DNA of 64,000 nt from Sipunculus nudus (GCA_026874595.1 CM049321.1:928479-992478); one strand, 5' to 3'; shown: positions 48,500 through 60,524, numbered from the stretch's first letter. Notes: generated by a model from the sequence alone, not told the origin. A program made the numbers and translations.

Positions 48500-48592
48500 C
48501 TTCCTCAGTCGGTACAGACACTATACAGACAGTCGTGACACCCTGAAAAAATGGATCTTCCCATCTCCCAGAACTGGCTTCTGGAACCATTA
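48500..48592 (-). CDS. CTLD receptor gene, exon 5 (possible cassette exon)
   Basis: Exon between TGTTTTCAG| and |GTGTGTGTGG, 93 bp, phase 1 in and out. It encodes VMVPEASSGRWEDPFFQGVT followed by TVCIVSVPTEEG, resembling a shortened CTLD C-terminal half (G-x-W-x-D ... V-C) in which one expected Cys is Phe. Including it would insert 31 residues into CTLD 2 between exons 4 and 6; skipping it leaves the frame intact and gives a normal domain. The donor fits the consensus less well than the others. Confidence 0.55.
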
Positions 48593-48835
48593 CTGAAAAC
48601 ATTATTAATATTATTACTACATCCCTTCCCTGTGGGAATGAAAATTTGCTGTGTAAGGGTACACAATTGTTAACGTGGCAGCTTCTCCCCTTTTCCAGTC
48701 GTATGGACAGAAGGGTGGCGTTTAACCTGAGGCTGTACGCTTTTTAGACTTTAAGTGTGCCCATTTATGTTAACGTTTTCCACTGTATGTGGGTTCAAAT
48801 AACTCCATTTGTACACACACTTATAAAACGGCTGG

Positions 48836-48838
<3 letters not shown>

Positions 48839-48882
<44 letters not shown>

Positions 48883-48885
48883 GAA
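48839..48885. repeat. (GA)n microsatellite
   Basis: GA run with two AAAG interruptions. Confidence 0.95.
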
Positions 48886-48923
48886 AATAGAAGAAGTACA
48901 CACGAAAGTCAATGAACATCTTA

Positions 48924-49460
48924 ACAAGTGGCCCATGGGCCATGGCTCTCAACTGAATTTGACATACAGGTGGCGCACGCATTAATTATTGGTGTTATGA
49001 TGTTATGGAAAGTATTTGATCAGGAACCTTTAACAATGAACAGAATAACTTCCAGAGTGCTAAAATCAATCATGGATTTTCACAAAGCTTGCAGAATATA
49101 GGCCACAGTGACATTACTTCAGGTGTCCAAGTATCTTTTACGAGAACCTCCCCCGATCATTATTAAATTAGAAATGACAAAGTCCAGTTATAACCAGTCA
49201 TGCAAATCTACCTTATAGGATGTTCAAATCATGTTCTTTCATATATTTTGCAGAACATAGGTCACTAACCTCATTTCAGCATTCCTAGAAGATATGCCCA
49301 AGACCTCCCTGGATGTAGAATCATAAGTTTCTAGGTCTAACGGTTGCGTTTGTACTTTGTAAACTAAGCAATAGCTTCATTAGAAGGTCACAAAAATAGA
49401 AACAAAATGGGTAAAAATTAAAAAAATATACAGGTGGCACCACCAGTCGTAAGGAACTGA
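48924..49460 (+). mobile_element. Fragment of the composite ~335-bp-core family (5' end)
   Basis: Starts AACAAGTGGCCCATGGGCCA, the palindromic 5' end of the family, and runs to a degenerate core marker CAGGTGGCACCACCAGTCGT near 49430. It lies in the intron between exons 4 and 5 of the CTLD gene. Confidence 0.6.
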
Positions 49461-50334
49461 AAACGGTACAATGTGGAGGAGTACCTTCTGGTTGTGTGCC
49501 GATTAATCGATGATTGGTCGTTTTCTTTCAAATTCCATTAAATCGATTGCATTTTTGCAGAATCGATTAAACACGATTATGCATGCACATTCAAAGAATC
49601 TAATCCTGTCAGAGATATACTAACACAAAGTAATGAACAGCATCAAATCGGTACTTTGAGTCGCCATAAACCGTCAGTCGACAAGTCGACCTTAGATGCG
49701 GGTTGATTGTTGGTATCATCATGAATACCGTTGTACAGGCGATTTACTGGGGTCAATATTATTGGTGTTAGTATACAGCATAGTTCAAGGTAATATAGAA
49801 AGTACATGAAATAATCGATTGTTAATCGATCATCGGTTGTTTTTATTTTTCAGTCATCGATTATGGTTTTGAAACCAATTTATACCACTAGTACCTTCTT
49901 TTAGATATTCATTTGAAGCGCTACTGGATGTCATCTAGCTTGACTCACATACACTTCAGATATTTCCGATAGGAGTCACTGAAAGTAATGCAGGTAAAAC
50001 ACCGCGAGATAAACGTTCACGCGTGAATTTTTTCACGGCTTAAACATTTTTTAATATTACTGCCCGGCGGACGTTGAAACTTTCCAGTCATTTGCAGGAA
50101 ATAACTGCCGTGTGCACATCCTTGAAAAGAGTCACGGTTTTCGCATCTAAGCCAACCGATACTATTATAAATGGGCCCCGTTATTCTCCCTGAATCACTA
50201 AAAGTAAATACACCAGATTCGATGGACATGCATGCAAAACTGCGTGGTTCCAATTTCGTGGTCACGGAGTGACAGTGAATATCGCGAATTTGAAGACACC
50301 ACAAATAAGAAGGCAATCACGGTAGATTGCCAAA

Positions 50335-50937
50335 GACTTGCCTGGAAGTTACGATAGAAGATTCTAGGGCTAGCGGATCTATAGGGGCCATATTGAGTTC
50401 AGGGTACACAAAACCATGTTTAGGCCCGTAGTTCGTAGAATTTAGGTCACCATAACCTAATTTCAGGTTTCCACAGAGATTTACCAAGGACCTCCCTGAA
50501 TGCACAGTTAGAAGTTTCTAGGTCTAACGGTTACGCTTTGTGTCCTATTAACAGCAGACTGCTTCATTTGGTATAAGAAATATAGTAAAATGCGTAAAAA
50601 TTAGAAAAAGATACGGTTTACTCCACCAGTATTCTGGAACTGATGAAGCACTCCATGATCAATATGCGTGGAAAGAATCATGGCAATCGTTACATGAGTT
50701 ATTCCGATCCTGGAGCGTCTGTATATTTTCTAAATATTCTTGGGGGTATTTACGAGCCAACTAGCTCGGAGGATATGGGTAGCGATGATCCAATTTCACG
50801 TTTCCAAGGAGATTTAATATGAACCTGTATGGGGTTTCAGTTCGACGTTTTTTAAGTCCAGCGGTTACGATTTGTGCCCTCTTAACGGACAACCAAACGG
50901 ACGACGGACAGGTGTCTTTCAGTAAGCTGAGCTAAAT
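50335..50937 (+). mobile_element. Fragment of the composite ~335-bp-core family (3' end)
   Basis: Contains core motifs (ACTGATGAAGCACTCCATGA near 50639, GGTTACGATTTGTGCCCTC near 50862), ACGGACAACC...GGACGACGGACAG and an AAGCTGAGCTAAAT end near 50930. It may be the other part of the copy that begins at 48924, split by about 870 bp of other sequence. Confidence 0.6.
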
Positions 50938-50972
50938 CACGTAAAGATAACTTGATTATTCTATATTCTTAC

Positions 50973-51224
50973 CTGGATTTTTTTGGACCCATTTTTCATC
51001 TTTGCGCATTCCGATCCATGCCTTCTTACAATGGCCATTCGATCCATATATTCTTTTGCTTAAGATTTTGAATAACCCACGCACAACACCAAGGTCAAGT
51101 TTATGACGATCACATGCTCGACGTGCATCTTCCCAGCTGATACTTCCTACGCATTTATATATAAAGAATGTCCCGTTTACACCGATACACTGCTCAGGTC
51201 GGCGTACATCAGAGCAGTCCTTTT
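50973..51224 (-). CDS. CTLD receptor gene, exon 4 (N-terminal half of CTLD 2)
   Basis: Exon between TAATTTCAG| and |GTAAGAATAT, 252 bp (84 codons), phase 1 in and out. It contains SISWEDARRACDRHKLDLGV and HCKKAWIGMRKDEKWVQ, the W-x-x-A-x-x-x-C helix and W-I-G-x strand hallmarks of C-type-lectin-like domains. It also has further Cys residues (KDC, EQC, YKC) that could form the long-form extra disulfide. Completed by exon 6. Confidence 0.9.
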
Positions 51225-51304
51225 CTGAAATTACATATAACAAATTTTAACGAATTACATAAATATATATGTTTATATATGTGTTCATATGTGTATATAT
51301 AGGA

Positions 51305-51356
51305 AGATAGGTAAATAGATAGATAGATAGATAGATGGATAGATAGATAGATAGAT
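51305..51356. repeat. (GATA)n microsatellite
   Basis: AGAT/GATA tetranucleotide run with GGTA and GGAT interruptions. Confidence 0.95.
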
Positions 51357-51631
51357 AAAATAAATGTGTTTTTATTCTATAAGTAACATATTGAAGGCAT
51401 TTTACGCTTAAATGTAAGATTAATAGATAAAATCGCTTAATTTTTCAGATTCATTACATTCATTTAAGGAATAGATAAAAAAATCATTTTTAGTACTTAA
51501 CTTTTATCCACTGCCATATTAGATTTAATGATAATTAAACCAGTCCAACAAGAAAGTTAAGCTTAAGACATTCATGGGGTCATACATATTGGATTCTATG
51601 TGAATGTGTATATTTGTGTTCAGTTGCTGAC

Positions 51632-51757
51632 CTCGTGGGCCACAGATATATCCCATCTGACGTAGCTGACATACATCAACTTCTGGTACTTCATCTCGAA
51701 GGTGCAACAAGCCACATGTTTGGTCTGATGACCAGGGCGACTCATAAAAACTCTTGT
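51632..51757 (-). CDS. CTLD receptor gene, exon 3 (C-terminal half of CTLD 1)
   Basis: Exon between TATTTTAG| and |GTCAGCAAC, 126 bp, phase 1 in and out. It encodes SFYESPWSSDQTCGLLHLRD and VDVCQLRQMGYICGPRG. The spacing of Cys residues and the G-Y-I-C end fit the C-terminal half of a CTLD. The intron before it falls at the same place in the domain as that between exons 4 and 6 in CTLD 2. Confidence 0.75.
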
Positions 51758-52160
51758 CTAAAATAACAGATGAGCGATTTTCGGATGAACTTGATCAGCC
51801 TCAACGAAGCAGTTTTAACATTAACCAGAATGCATTGGCTCTGAAGAATTTCATGACTGTATCATACATTAACACATTTTAAACAGCAAACTTTATATCA
51901 GCTTATTGTTATTATAACAATGGGGCATATTTGGTCATACATCCAACATATTCATGGATTTTGATCCAGATATTAGTTAGGCAGAAATGATTGAGATATT
52001 TATTACAAGTTATATAAGTTTTACATTAAAAACACGGTGCAAATGTTATCCTTTGACAGAACCTGTTCAAATAGACAGGAAAATACAAATAATCATATGG
52101 TCATTTTATTTGCATACCTAGCGTATCTTTAAACTTTACATATGTATCAAATTCACTTAC

Positions 52161-52364
52161 CCACTTCAAAGTTATCCAGCCATAAATATTTTACACGAAC
52201 TACCGGCAACCACACGTCCCTATTTACGTTACGCTCGTTCATCAACTTCACCAAGGTGTCTTGGTCCTTGCTGTTCATCACTGCTAGGTTAAAATATCCC
52301 TCAGGACAGGTTAAATTGAATTCCATTCCTGTCTGATTATATACAAGAAGTCCGATGACAAAAT
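52161..52364 (-). CDS. CTLD receptor gene, exon 2 (N-terminal half of CTLD 1)
   Basis: Exon between CTGTTTCAG| and |GTAAGTGAAT, 204 bp (68 codons), phase 1 in and out. It contains TCPEGYFNLAVMNSKDQDTL and VWLPVVRVKYLWLDN. These correspond to the C, L-A-x-x-x-S-x-x-x and W-x-x-x...W-x-D-N parts of a divergent CTLD N-terminal half. NQT and NLT sequons are present. It joins in phase to exon 1 or to an unseen exon in the 3.2-kb intron. Confidence 0.75.
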
Positions 52365-55300
52365 CTGAAACAGAAAGTAGGTAAGTCCCCTCTACCGATA
52401 TTTATGTGACGCCTTAGTGTATTATGATGCATTATACATGCTTATGTATTTCCATCGTTTCCAAATCTAAACTGTTCGAGATATTATAGAGGACCAAAAT
52501 TATCCATTGCTTATACACAAGAATTAACGTTAGAATTTTACCATTTGCACAACGGGCAACTAATGCAGAGATTGCAGAACATTTATAATATGATCCGTCC
52601 ACCATATCGACCACTTTGGAGACTGGCCAAAGTGGTCGTAAATTCGGGGGTGGTTGTATTCGGGAAATTCTATGTTACCTGGATCATATGTTCAGGACCA
52701 AGTAAAGTGGTTGTTATTTTGGGGTGGTATCAATGACGGGGTGGCCGCAAGGCGCGGTTCCAATGTACCAGTAATGATTCTTGCAGCATCATTCTGTATA
52801 CTTTGGAGTCGATTGATTAATGATGTGGGAAATCCACAGAGAATCATCAGTTATTTTGGTGCTACATTAATTCAAATTTTTATTGATTTATTTCATTCTA
52901 ATATCTCACGAGAGGAGTAATGGGCTGTTCAGAATTATGATGTTTATTTTGATTAAATATTGAATTTACAGTACACGGTCATGCGGATCATCAGACGCAA
53001 AAAAAGTTATGAGACAGGACCAGAGAACAAGCATAAATGATGTCTACACTTTAGCCTGTACATAAACGCGAGCGACATCAAAGCCGTGAGTATGTCATAC
53101 CGTATTTGATAATGTGCCAAACCGTAGAAAACAGTCTCATTGAGGTTATCAGTGTTTGAACAAACACTTTACCATTTGATCGATTTGATATTATATACGG
53201 CGATGATACTACATAAAAGTACGGCCGGTAAGTACGATTAATCACGAGGAAGGTTTCCCAATTAATTGGAAAGTCACTGTCAGCGAGGTCTGTGGATATT
53301 TAAATATATTTTATCTAGATTCATGTATATTCACAATTCATCTAATTTAATCACCTTAATATTTGACTCAGTAGGCATTAATATTTGGCTGGCAAGCCTA
53401 ACTTGAGTCATGACACAAGCCATACGGGTTAATGTACTGCAGCATTCATCTAGCATGATGCATTGATATAGTGGTAAACAGCCGATAATCTGAAAATCTT
53501 AGACTAGTAAAAATGATTTAACAGAAATATTTGATGTGACCTCACACACCAAACTGAAAATATGCCTCCATGGTAACAAGTCATTTCCTGTGTCTCAAAC
53601 AAGATAACTGTCACATGGTAACCCTTGCGAGCCATGTTTGCATTCATTCGGACAGAAATTCAACAAACATGCAGAGGGATTTGCCAATGTGCTGAGTTAA
53701 ACCCGGATTTTTTCCCACAAAGTATTTGTTGTTAGAAGTATATTAAAAGGGCTAATGATTGATCTGGTATATGTCAAGTAACTGCTTACTTGTAGGTTAT
53801 GAGGCACTGTCCAAAATGACGAAAATATTTTCTTCTTTATAGCGCCTTATAGTGCGGTACCCGTTGCAGGATGTAAAGGCACTATAACGCTGAGTAAACT
53901 GGTGGAGTCTCTTATGTAATAGGGCCAATTTTTTAAAGATGCTAGGGCACCACAAATGTTATGGATGATGGTCCTGCCTCTGACAACTTCATTATTATTT
54001 TCAGCTTTGCTTATGAGATCGATTCAGGGTCAAATTTGCCACCAAAATTGAGCAACCATATACTGAATACCCTACCATGTGTGTGATTTACAGGTTTTAC
54101 TTCAGGATCAACCTTGAAGAGTTAATAAAATAAATATTTGATTAGCAAAATCATAACCAACAATCATGAGTATTTAAACAGTTTATAACGAGCGTGTTTA
54201 AACAGAATTGTTTCAGGCAGGAATATCGACTAAAGTGTGATGTGTAAAAGTGAGCTCATTTATCGCATAAGAAGAAACCTATATCGTTCCCACAAAACTG
54301 CTTCTGGTTTTTATGACTATTTCACATCTCACAGTCACAGCGACCGTTATTTCCATTTTGTATCTGGCTGACCATACAGTCGATATATATTTTACTTATT
54401 AATAATTAAGATAACTTGAAGATGTTTGGTCTTTTTTTTTTGCACTTAAATGTTGTAATGAGTATGGAGGACTTGCAATTGACCTGGCCTGAGAGGAATT
54501 ACCCCTCAGTCGTATTTTCATAGGTATACACATTCCAACCATTGGTTATATGGGGCAATGTTATTAGGTCAGATTATAATTGTTTGTACAGCAATTATCC
54601 ATATTACACTTCCTTCCTTTTCTTTTAAAATGGAAGTGATCCCATGTTATAATACAAATACATACGACATATGCTTTTAGGTTCAGGTAGAGACCCAAAG
54701 CATTCATGTTATAACATGTAAAAATAGGGCACAAGTATAGGCTATATCAGAGGAAGTGTTTGTTTATTCATCAATGTCCAGGAAGGCATTCTATCTATAT
54801 TTATTTGTTTGAACGTAAATGTGATATCCTATACACTAAAATTATCACTGCCTGTACTTAATATTTAAAATAAGTAAAAAGGAAATTGTAAGGCATACTT
54901 CACCTATCCCAAAAAGCTATGATCCAATTATGCCTATGATATGACTTGCAGTTGTTGCCATATAGCTTATATTGTTGGGTTTTCACTAAGTATTTAAATG
55001 TATATCCTTATCTGCCTTCTATCAAATCACCAACCAATCAGCATTTGCCACCCACGTGCACGTGTTTCTGCGTGGGGACTATTTCATTACTGCTTTTTTA
55101 ATTCAAGCAAATTAGTATCATATACGGTCAGCTCATTTTCTCTTATGATGACAAGAGTTATAAAGATAACTCTCTCAGAATATAATTCTGCCGAATGTCC
55201 TCCATCAAACCATGAGAATGTACAAGAATATGTATATAAACTTGTAAAATCTTATGTGTTTTACGTGCTGGGGCGGATCCATGATAAGAAAACCTAAAAA

Positions 55301-55551
55301 AGGGCCCCAAGGTCCGGAAAAGGGGCGGGGGGTCCAGGCTGCAAAATGTTGCCTTATAAAGGTTGCTTCGTAAAAAGGGGTGGGGGTAAGATCCCCTGGA
55401 CCCACCCACCAGGGATCCGCTTCTGCCGTGATACTTCACCTTGACATCTGATATTGGCACATGTGACTACCCGACCTAGGACGCCCTACTTAACACAGGG
55501 CAAAGACTCTCTAATCTCATAGGGCAGAAATGGCGCTAGAATACGACTCAC
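52365..55551. other. First intron of the CTLD gene (about 3.2 kb)
   Basis: No further exon was recognised, though a small one cannot be excluded. A dispersed-repeat fragment lies near 53845-53950 (GGATGTAAAGGCACT) and a C/G-run-rich repeat near 55300-55420. Confidence 0.5.
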
Positions 55552-55606
55552 CTTGACCATATATGAATGATATTAGTAAAATGAACACAGCGGTGGTATC
55601 TGACAT
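55552..55606 (-). CDS. CTLD receptor gene, exon 1 (signal peptide and start)
   Basis: ATG at 55604-55606 on the minus strand begins MSDTTAVFILLISFIYGQ, a hydrophobic segment ending in small/polar residues, typical of a cleaved signal peptide. The donor is CAAG|GTGAGT, phase 1, matching the phase of exon 2. The upstream frame on the same strand contains a stop (TGA at about 55609-55617), which supports this Met. The gene encodes about 400 residues up to exon 11: signal peptide, CTLD 1, CTLD 2, stalk, transmembrane helix, tail. By family knowledge such receptors act in cell-surface recognition; the ligand is unknown. Confidence 0.7.
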
Positions 55607-56767
55607 ATCGTATGTCACTTCATAAACGAGTGGTAAGGTGTTCAAGTGTATCGGCCATTTGCCAGGACGCTATACCTTGCACTTCCCCTGTGTATACAAG
55701 CCCAAACTTGTGGCCTATATCAAACAACCATAGCAATAAAAAGAGTTATTTATATATGGTCATAATTGGCACTTACATGTACATTCGAAATCGGCAACAC
55801 GTAAGTAGGTTTACAATGTTATGGTTAGTTTTGTGAGTTGGGTAGATTTATAAATATCAATATCGGTGTTTTCCCGTTAATACCTGTTTAGCCATGATTA
55901 CATTTATACATGCCGGTATGTCCTATAAACACATACATACACGGGGTATATACACGGGACACTTCAGTGTTAAGGTGACAGATTTAGAGCAGGTACACGA
56001 CTCATTGTTCAGGGTTAAAATGGTATAAAATTTACTTTTTGTAATTATAGCGTTGTATATTTTCGATAATTATGATACGAAGGAAGAACAATATCGCTTT
56101 AAATAAATGTATATACCTGGATTTTCCTTTCTCTCAATAAAAAGTTTCATTCAGGTTAGTTGAAAACAGTGTTACCACATATTTGGCAATGCCCACTGAT
56201 AGTTTCTACTGAGTGTATTTTAGAAACTACCTGTAATAGGGCGCCATCTGTTGCAAAAAGAAAGACACACGGCTAGAATATAATATGGTTTTAATTGCTA
56301 TTGGACCACTTTGGAAAGAGAACAGTTGTTCAGTACTGCTTTTAGAAGTATAAATTCAAGGAAAGCTGAAATGTAAAACAGAGTGATTTATTTCTTCAAA
56401 ACCATATACTGACAAATCTGTTGCAGTCGTTAATTACATATTCAAGTGGTTAATATCTTTAAACACACCGTTGTTTTACTACTAAGGTACATCTAGATGA
56501 AATTTCAATAGGACAAAATTCTATATTTGCGCAGATCGATCTGGCCTCGTACTTCTGTCATAGGTAGTCTTTTTACACACAAGGAACAACTTTTCTTTTC
56601 TCCAACTACGAAGCTACGTTAGCTTCATTCTAACCACTTTCACCTGATGATCGGGTCGCATCCCGTGAAACAGACTGTTGTGAATTTACAGTGTTGTTTT
56701 TCTTCAGAGTTATACCGCGCTGGCCTAGTCTGTAGGCCATATAGCACTTTACATCGGAGGGTAACAC

Positions 56768-56819
<52 letters not shown>

Positions 56820-58661
56820 GGTATACTTAAGCAAAGGAGATCAATATAGCAATTAAATGATCACACGTGTGCATGTAATCACATTTGTATACATAAATAA
56901 CTTTCTACTAAATTATGTATAACACAAAACATTGAGGATCACCTTGTCCCTTGTTATGGGGATAACTATTATCTAGGTTTATATAATACAATGATTATAT
57001 TCAGACTATATTTATAAATGCAGACAAGACCTGCAGTATCCAAGTGAACAAAGTTGATAAAAATTAATCAATTTATAGAAAAAAATCAAGTTTGAATTCA
57101 CTAAATTTGCTGTTTAATTATATATATACAATTATGTTTCAATAATGTGCTCTAAACACACGATGTAGCAAAATAGATATATTGGGTATTAAGATGTGCA
57201 GACAAATTACATGTTGGTTACTAGGGTTTTAGGCCCTCTTCCCGAATAAACTGGTTCCGTTCTGTAAGGTCGGTGACCCTATCATTATCAGAATACAGTT
57301 TTTTTATTCTTTAAACTTTCTATTATTAGTGTGACATGCTGTTGCTAAGCATTAGAATCATTGTTCAGCGGTGTGGTGCATAACACTGATATTGATGTTC
57401 TCTATAATTTTGTCCGCTTCACTGTAATTATTCTCCGAGTCTGTACTTCATTATCATGCTCATCATTTCTTTAAGTATAATAAGAAGCTTTTATTGATTA
57501 AATACTACTCTCAATATTGATTATTAACATCTTAAGATAAATATCATTGCTATTTATTTCCTCACATGGCAGCCCATTTTATCTGCTTAAATCCGCACGA
57601 CTTTGGTTTCTATAACAACCCGCCCACCCTGCACAGGATCATAAAATATCCAATTGTTGAAAATAATATAGTATATGCCCATTGGTTTCTGCACAAATAA
57701 TTATACCATGGATTGTATGAGGCCGCGAAATTTAGGGATATCAAGATAGTAATTGACAAATTTGCGGCATCCCTCTAATTTTTAATACTCGTCCCTCGTT
57801 ACCAGGTAATGTTTTCTGTTTCGCAATAGTGTATTGAGCGATAAAAAATATTCCTGAAGATGATTTGACAGACCTCTCAAGTGTATCCTGAATGAACGCG
57901 GATTAGGTAAATAGTCGAGAAGGTACTATTAGGACAACACCGGATTAAACTTATGTATTCTATGTGTATGACTGGTCATATTTAGAAGTTTCTATAGCTA
58001 CATATAGTAGCTGAACAAATACAACATCTTAAGAAAATCTGCTTACACTGCTTACACTTCTATGTATATATACTGTCCAAGAGCTAAAATAAATACTTGT
58101 TACATCACATATCCCCGGGAGACAAATGACCTCTTAGGTTAGGTCCGGCCACCGTCGTCCGCTTACTTTCACATTTAGCGAGTTACATAATTAACATTTG
58201 GCCATAAATACTCCGGGCATCATGCTGTACCCTCCCATCTCAACTAATTTGGTTAATCACTGGTCTTCTGAGACTCATATGCAAAGAAAAAAAACATGAC
58301 CAAGATTTAAATTATAATCAAGATTAAAAATCTTTTTTCAATTTGAGAGAAAATAAGAAGAAATACATCAATACAACGGGGTTACTCATATTTTGTTTTA
58401 CCTTTGAGAGCGGAGCATCCCTAGTGTAAGCAACGTTATGTCAAAGACATCAACCACCGTAAACACACTTGGCACGGCGCGAATATAGACTTATCCTGTG
58501 GTGCCGGTCTACAACGTATGCTCACTGTGCAAGTAGTTATTTTAATTAAATGAATTACTTGTGACGCGTTAAAAATGTCCCCACCCAAAATTACCCATTA
58601 ATACACATTGTTGCGATCACTCGTTTGTTTTGCTGTTCTGGTTACGTGAGCGTTCGTTGTA
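55607..58661. other. Upstream non-coding DNA
   Basis: Presumed 5' untranslated and promoter DNA of the CTLD gene nearest 55606, but no clear core promoter seen. One (AT)n tract at 56774-56818. Otherwise AT-rich with no recognisable gene. Confidence 0.5.
56774..56818. repeat. (AT)n microsatellite
   Basis: Uninterrupted AT run. Confidence 0.95.
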
Positions 58662-59321
58662 ACACAGGCGCTTGAATCGCTATTTGTGTTGATCTTGGTT
58701 TAAATAGTGTTCAATTTACCTAAACAACAATCCCCTACCGTTTAATGAGCTTTAAACCATGTTATACCATTTGCCGGTACTTGTTTACATAATAGATACA
58801 CAAGGCCGGCATCTAAGTCTGCGGACGGGTAGGCGATAATAGAAGAAATCAATTGAAATTCCCAAATATTTCAAAGATTTTAGAGGGAAGAAACTTACAG
58901 TGGTTAAATGGCCAGTTCTTCTTTCTATAAAAGCATCAACAATTCCAATACACACAGTGTACCACGTGTAATGAGCTCTTATTTGTAACTAGTCTGCATC
59001 CATTAAGCAGCTGTTACCCCAAACAAGGAAATCCCCATGTATCTTGGTCAGCAGAAAGGATTCCCCCCTGGAACTTAACACCTGATTGGTTGATAAAGAT
59101 GGAAATAGTAATCTGGGATAAATCTGTCTGTTCGTCGCTTAATGGATGCAGCCTCGTCCGCAGACTTAGATGCCGGCCTTGTGTATCTATTGTATAAACA
59201 AGTACCGGCAAACGATATAACATGGTTTAAAGCTCATTAAACGGTAGGGGATTGTTGTTAAGGTAAATTGAACACTAATTAAACCAAGATCAACACAAAT
59301 AGCGATTCAAGCGCCTGTGGT
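58662..59321. mobile_element. Foldback element with ~165-bp inverted arms
   Basis: 58662-58827 is the near-complement of 59155-59321 (for example ACAAGGCCGGCATCTAAGTC against GACTTAGATGCCGGCCTTGT), with a few small indels. The loop of about 327 bp contains a second inverted pair, CTGCATCCATTAAG near 58994 and CTTAATGGATGCAG near 59138. No ORF. It is consistent with a foldback/MITE-like element or an inverted duplication. Confidence 0.75.
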
Positions 59322-59528
59322 TGTAATTAGGCACACCGGGGCCGAGCGCTCGGGTCAATAAGTTCATAGGTCATTAGTTCGGAGGTGAAGGGGCACGCCT
59401 GTGTAAAAGGCTTAGCTAGCGTGTCGAAGCTCATGAATATCCATAGGGCTACCGAGCACTTTGCGTATTGTTAATTTTTTGTTATTCATGCACTTCATGA
59501 ATAGTTAGTAGCTTTCAGTGGAGACCAG

Positions 59529-59647
59529 TATAAAGTGGCTCAGATACCGGTCCACATCGCACTTGAAGCCGCGAACGAGGAGAGATCGCCAGCAGGACTG
59601 AAGCCACAGATCTCAGAGTGCCATCGTAAGGTTGGGGTTGAAGACCC
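59529..59647 (+). promoter_or_regulatory. Possible TATA promoter and first non-coding exon
   Basis: TATAAAG at 59529-59535, then a G+C-richer stretch from about 59560 ending ACCC|GTAAGT at 59648. The distance fits a core promoter followed by a spliced leader exon. No coding exon was found downstream within the window. Confidence 0.3.
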
Positions 59648-59888
59648 GTAAGTTGTTCTCACTTGTCTCTTTCTTGTAAATGTTAGACTTTTGACTATGA
59701 TCTCACAGTATGAATATAGTTTGTTAAAACTAAAAGTAGGTCCCTTTTCTTTAAAGGAGGGTTCATGAAAGGCTTCATGTAAAAATAGTTAACTGAAGGT
59801 TTCGAGGAGTATTTGTTATCCCCAGTGTACAGTAGCGTAAAGGTTTGGTGATAATGTATTGTAAAGCCAAAGACGGCTCTAATGTTTA

Positions 59889-60015
59889 TTGCTTGCCGGA
59901 ATCGAAGATTTCGGCAAGCATATTGGTCAGTTGCGTATGTCTTTTGTCTCTGTCTGTTTGTTGCTTGCCGGAATCAAAGATTTCGGCAAGCATATTGGTC
60001 AGTTGCGTATGTCTG
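59889..60015 (+). repeat. Direct duplication of a hairpin-bearing unit
   Basis: GCTTGCCGGAATC-(G/A)A-AGATTTCGGCAAGC occurs twice, about 73 bp apart, each followed by ATATTGGTCAGTTGCGTATG. Each copy can form a 12-bp stem with one mismatch. A (GTCT)n/(GTTT)n tract follows at 60010-60040. Confidence 0.8.
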
Positions 60016-60524
60016 TTTGTCTGTCTGTTTGTTTGTTTGTCACCACTCTCCTGACCACAATTTTGCCACAATAACCTTGAAACTTGCAGGGATGAGGAAA
60101 AACATAATTTCTAGATGCCCTATTGTTTTTGGTTAAAATAGGTCAAAGGTCGTCAAAACTTCTCAAAACGTTTTTTTCTTCATATCTTTGTGACTATTAG
60201 TCGTATCTACTTCAACAATAGCTCATTTTAATCGTCGTTCCAAGGCCTGTTATCTGTTGTAGCTGACTCAAATTTGCCGTAACCATGGTTACAAATTTTT
60301 GGGGAAAAGTCAGGATATTCGAAAATAAGGGGTCTTATTTTTCTAACTTTGTCAGTTTTAAAGCTAGAGTGATCTAGTTTTTTGCATCAGGTAGCATTTA
60401 ACTAGTACTACAAGATTTTATTGCAAGTCTTGCAGTATCTCGTAAAATATCTCGTGAATAGAGATATTTCGAGATTTCATTAATCTTGCGCCAAAGGCCA
60501 CATTATTGCAGGAATCTTTTTGAA

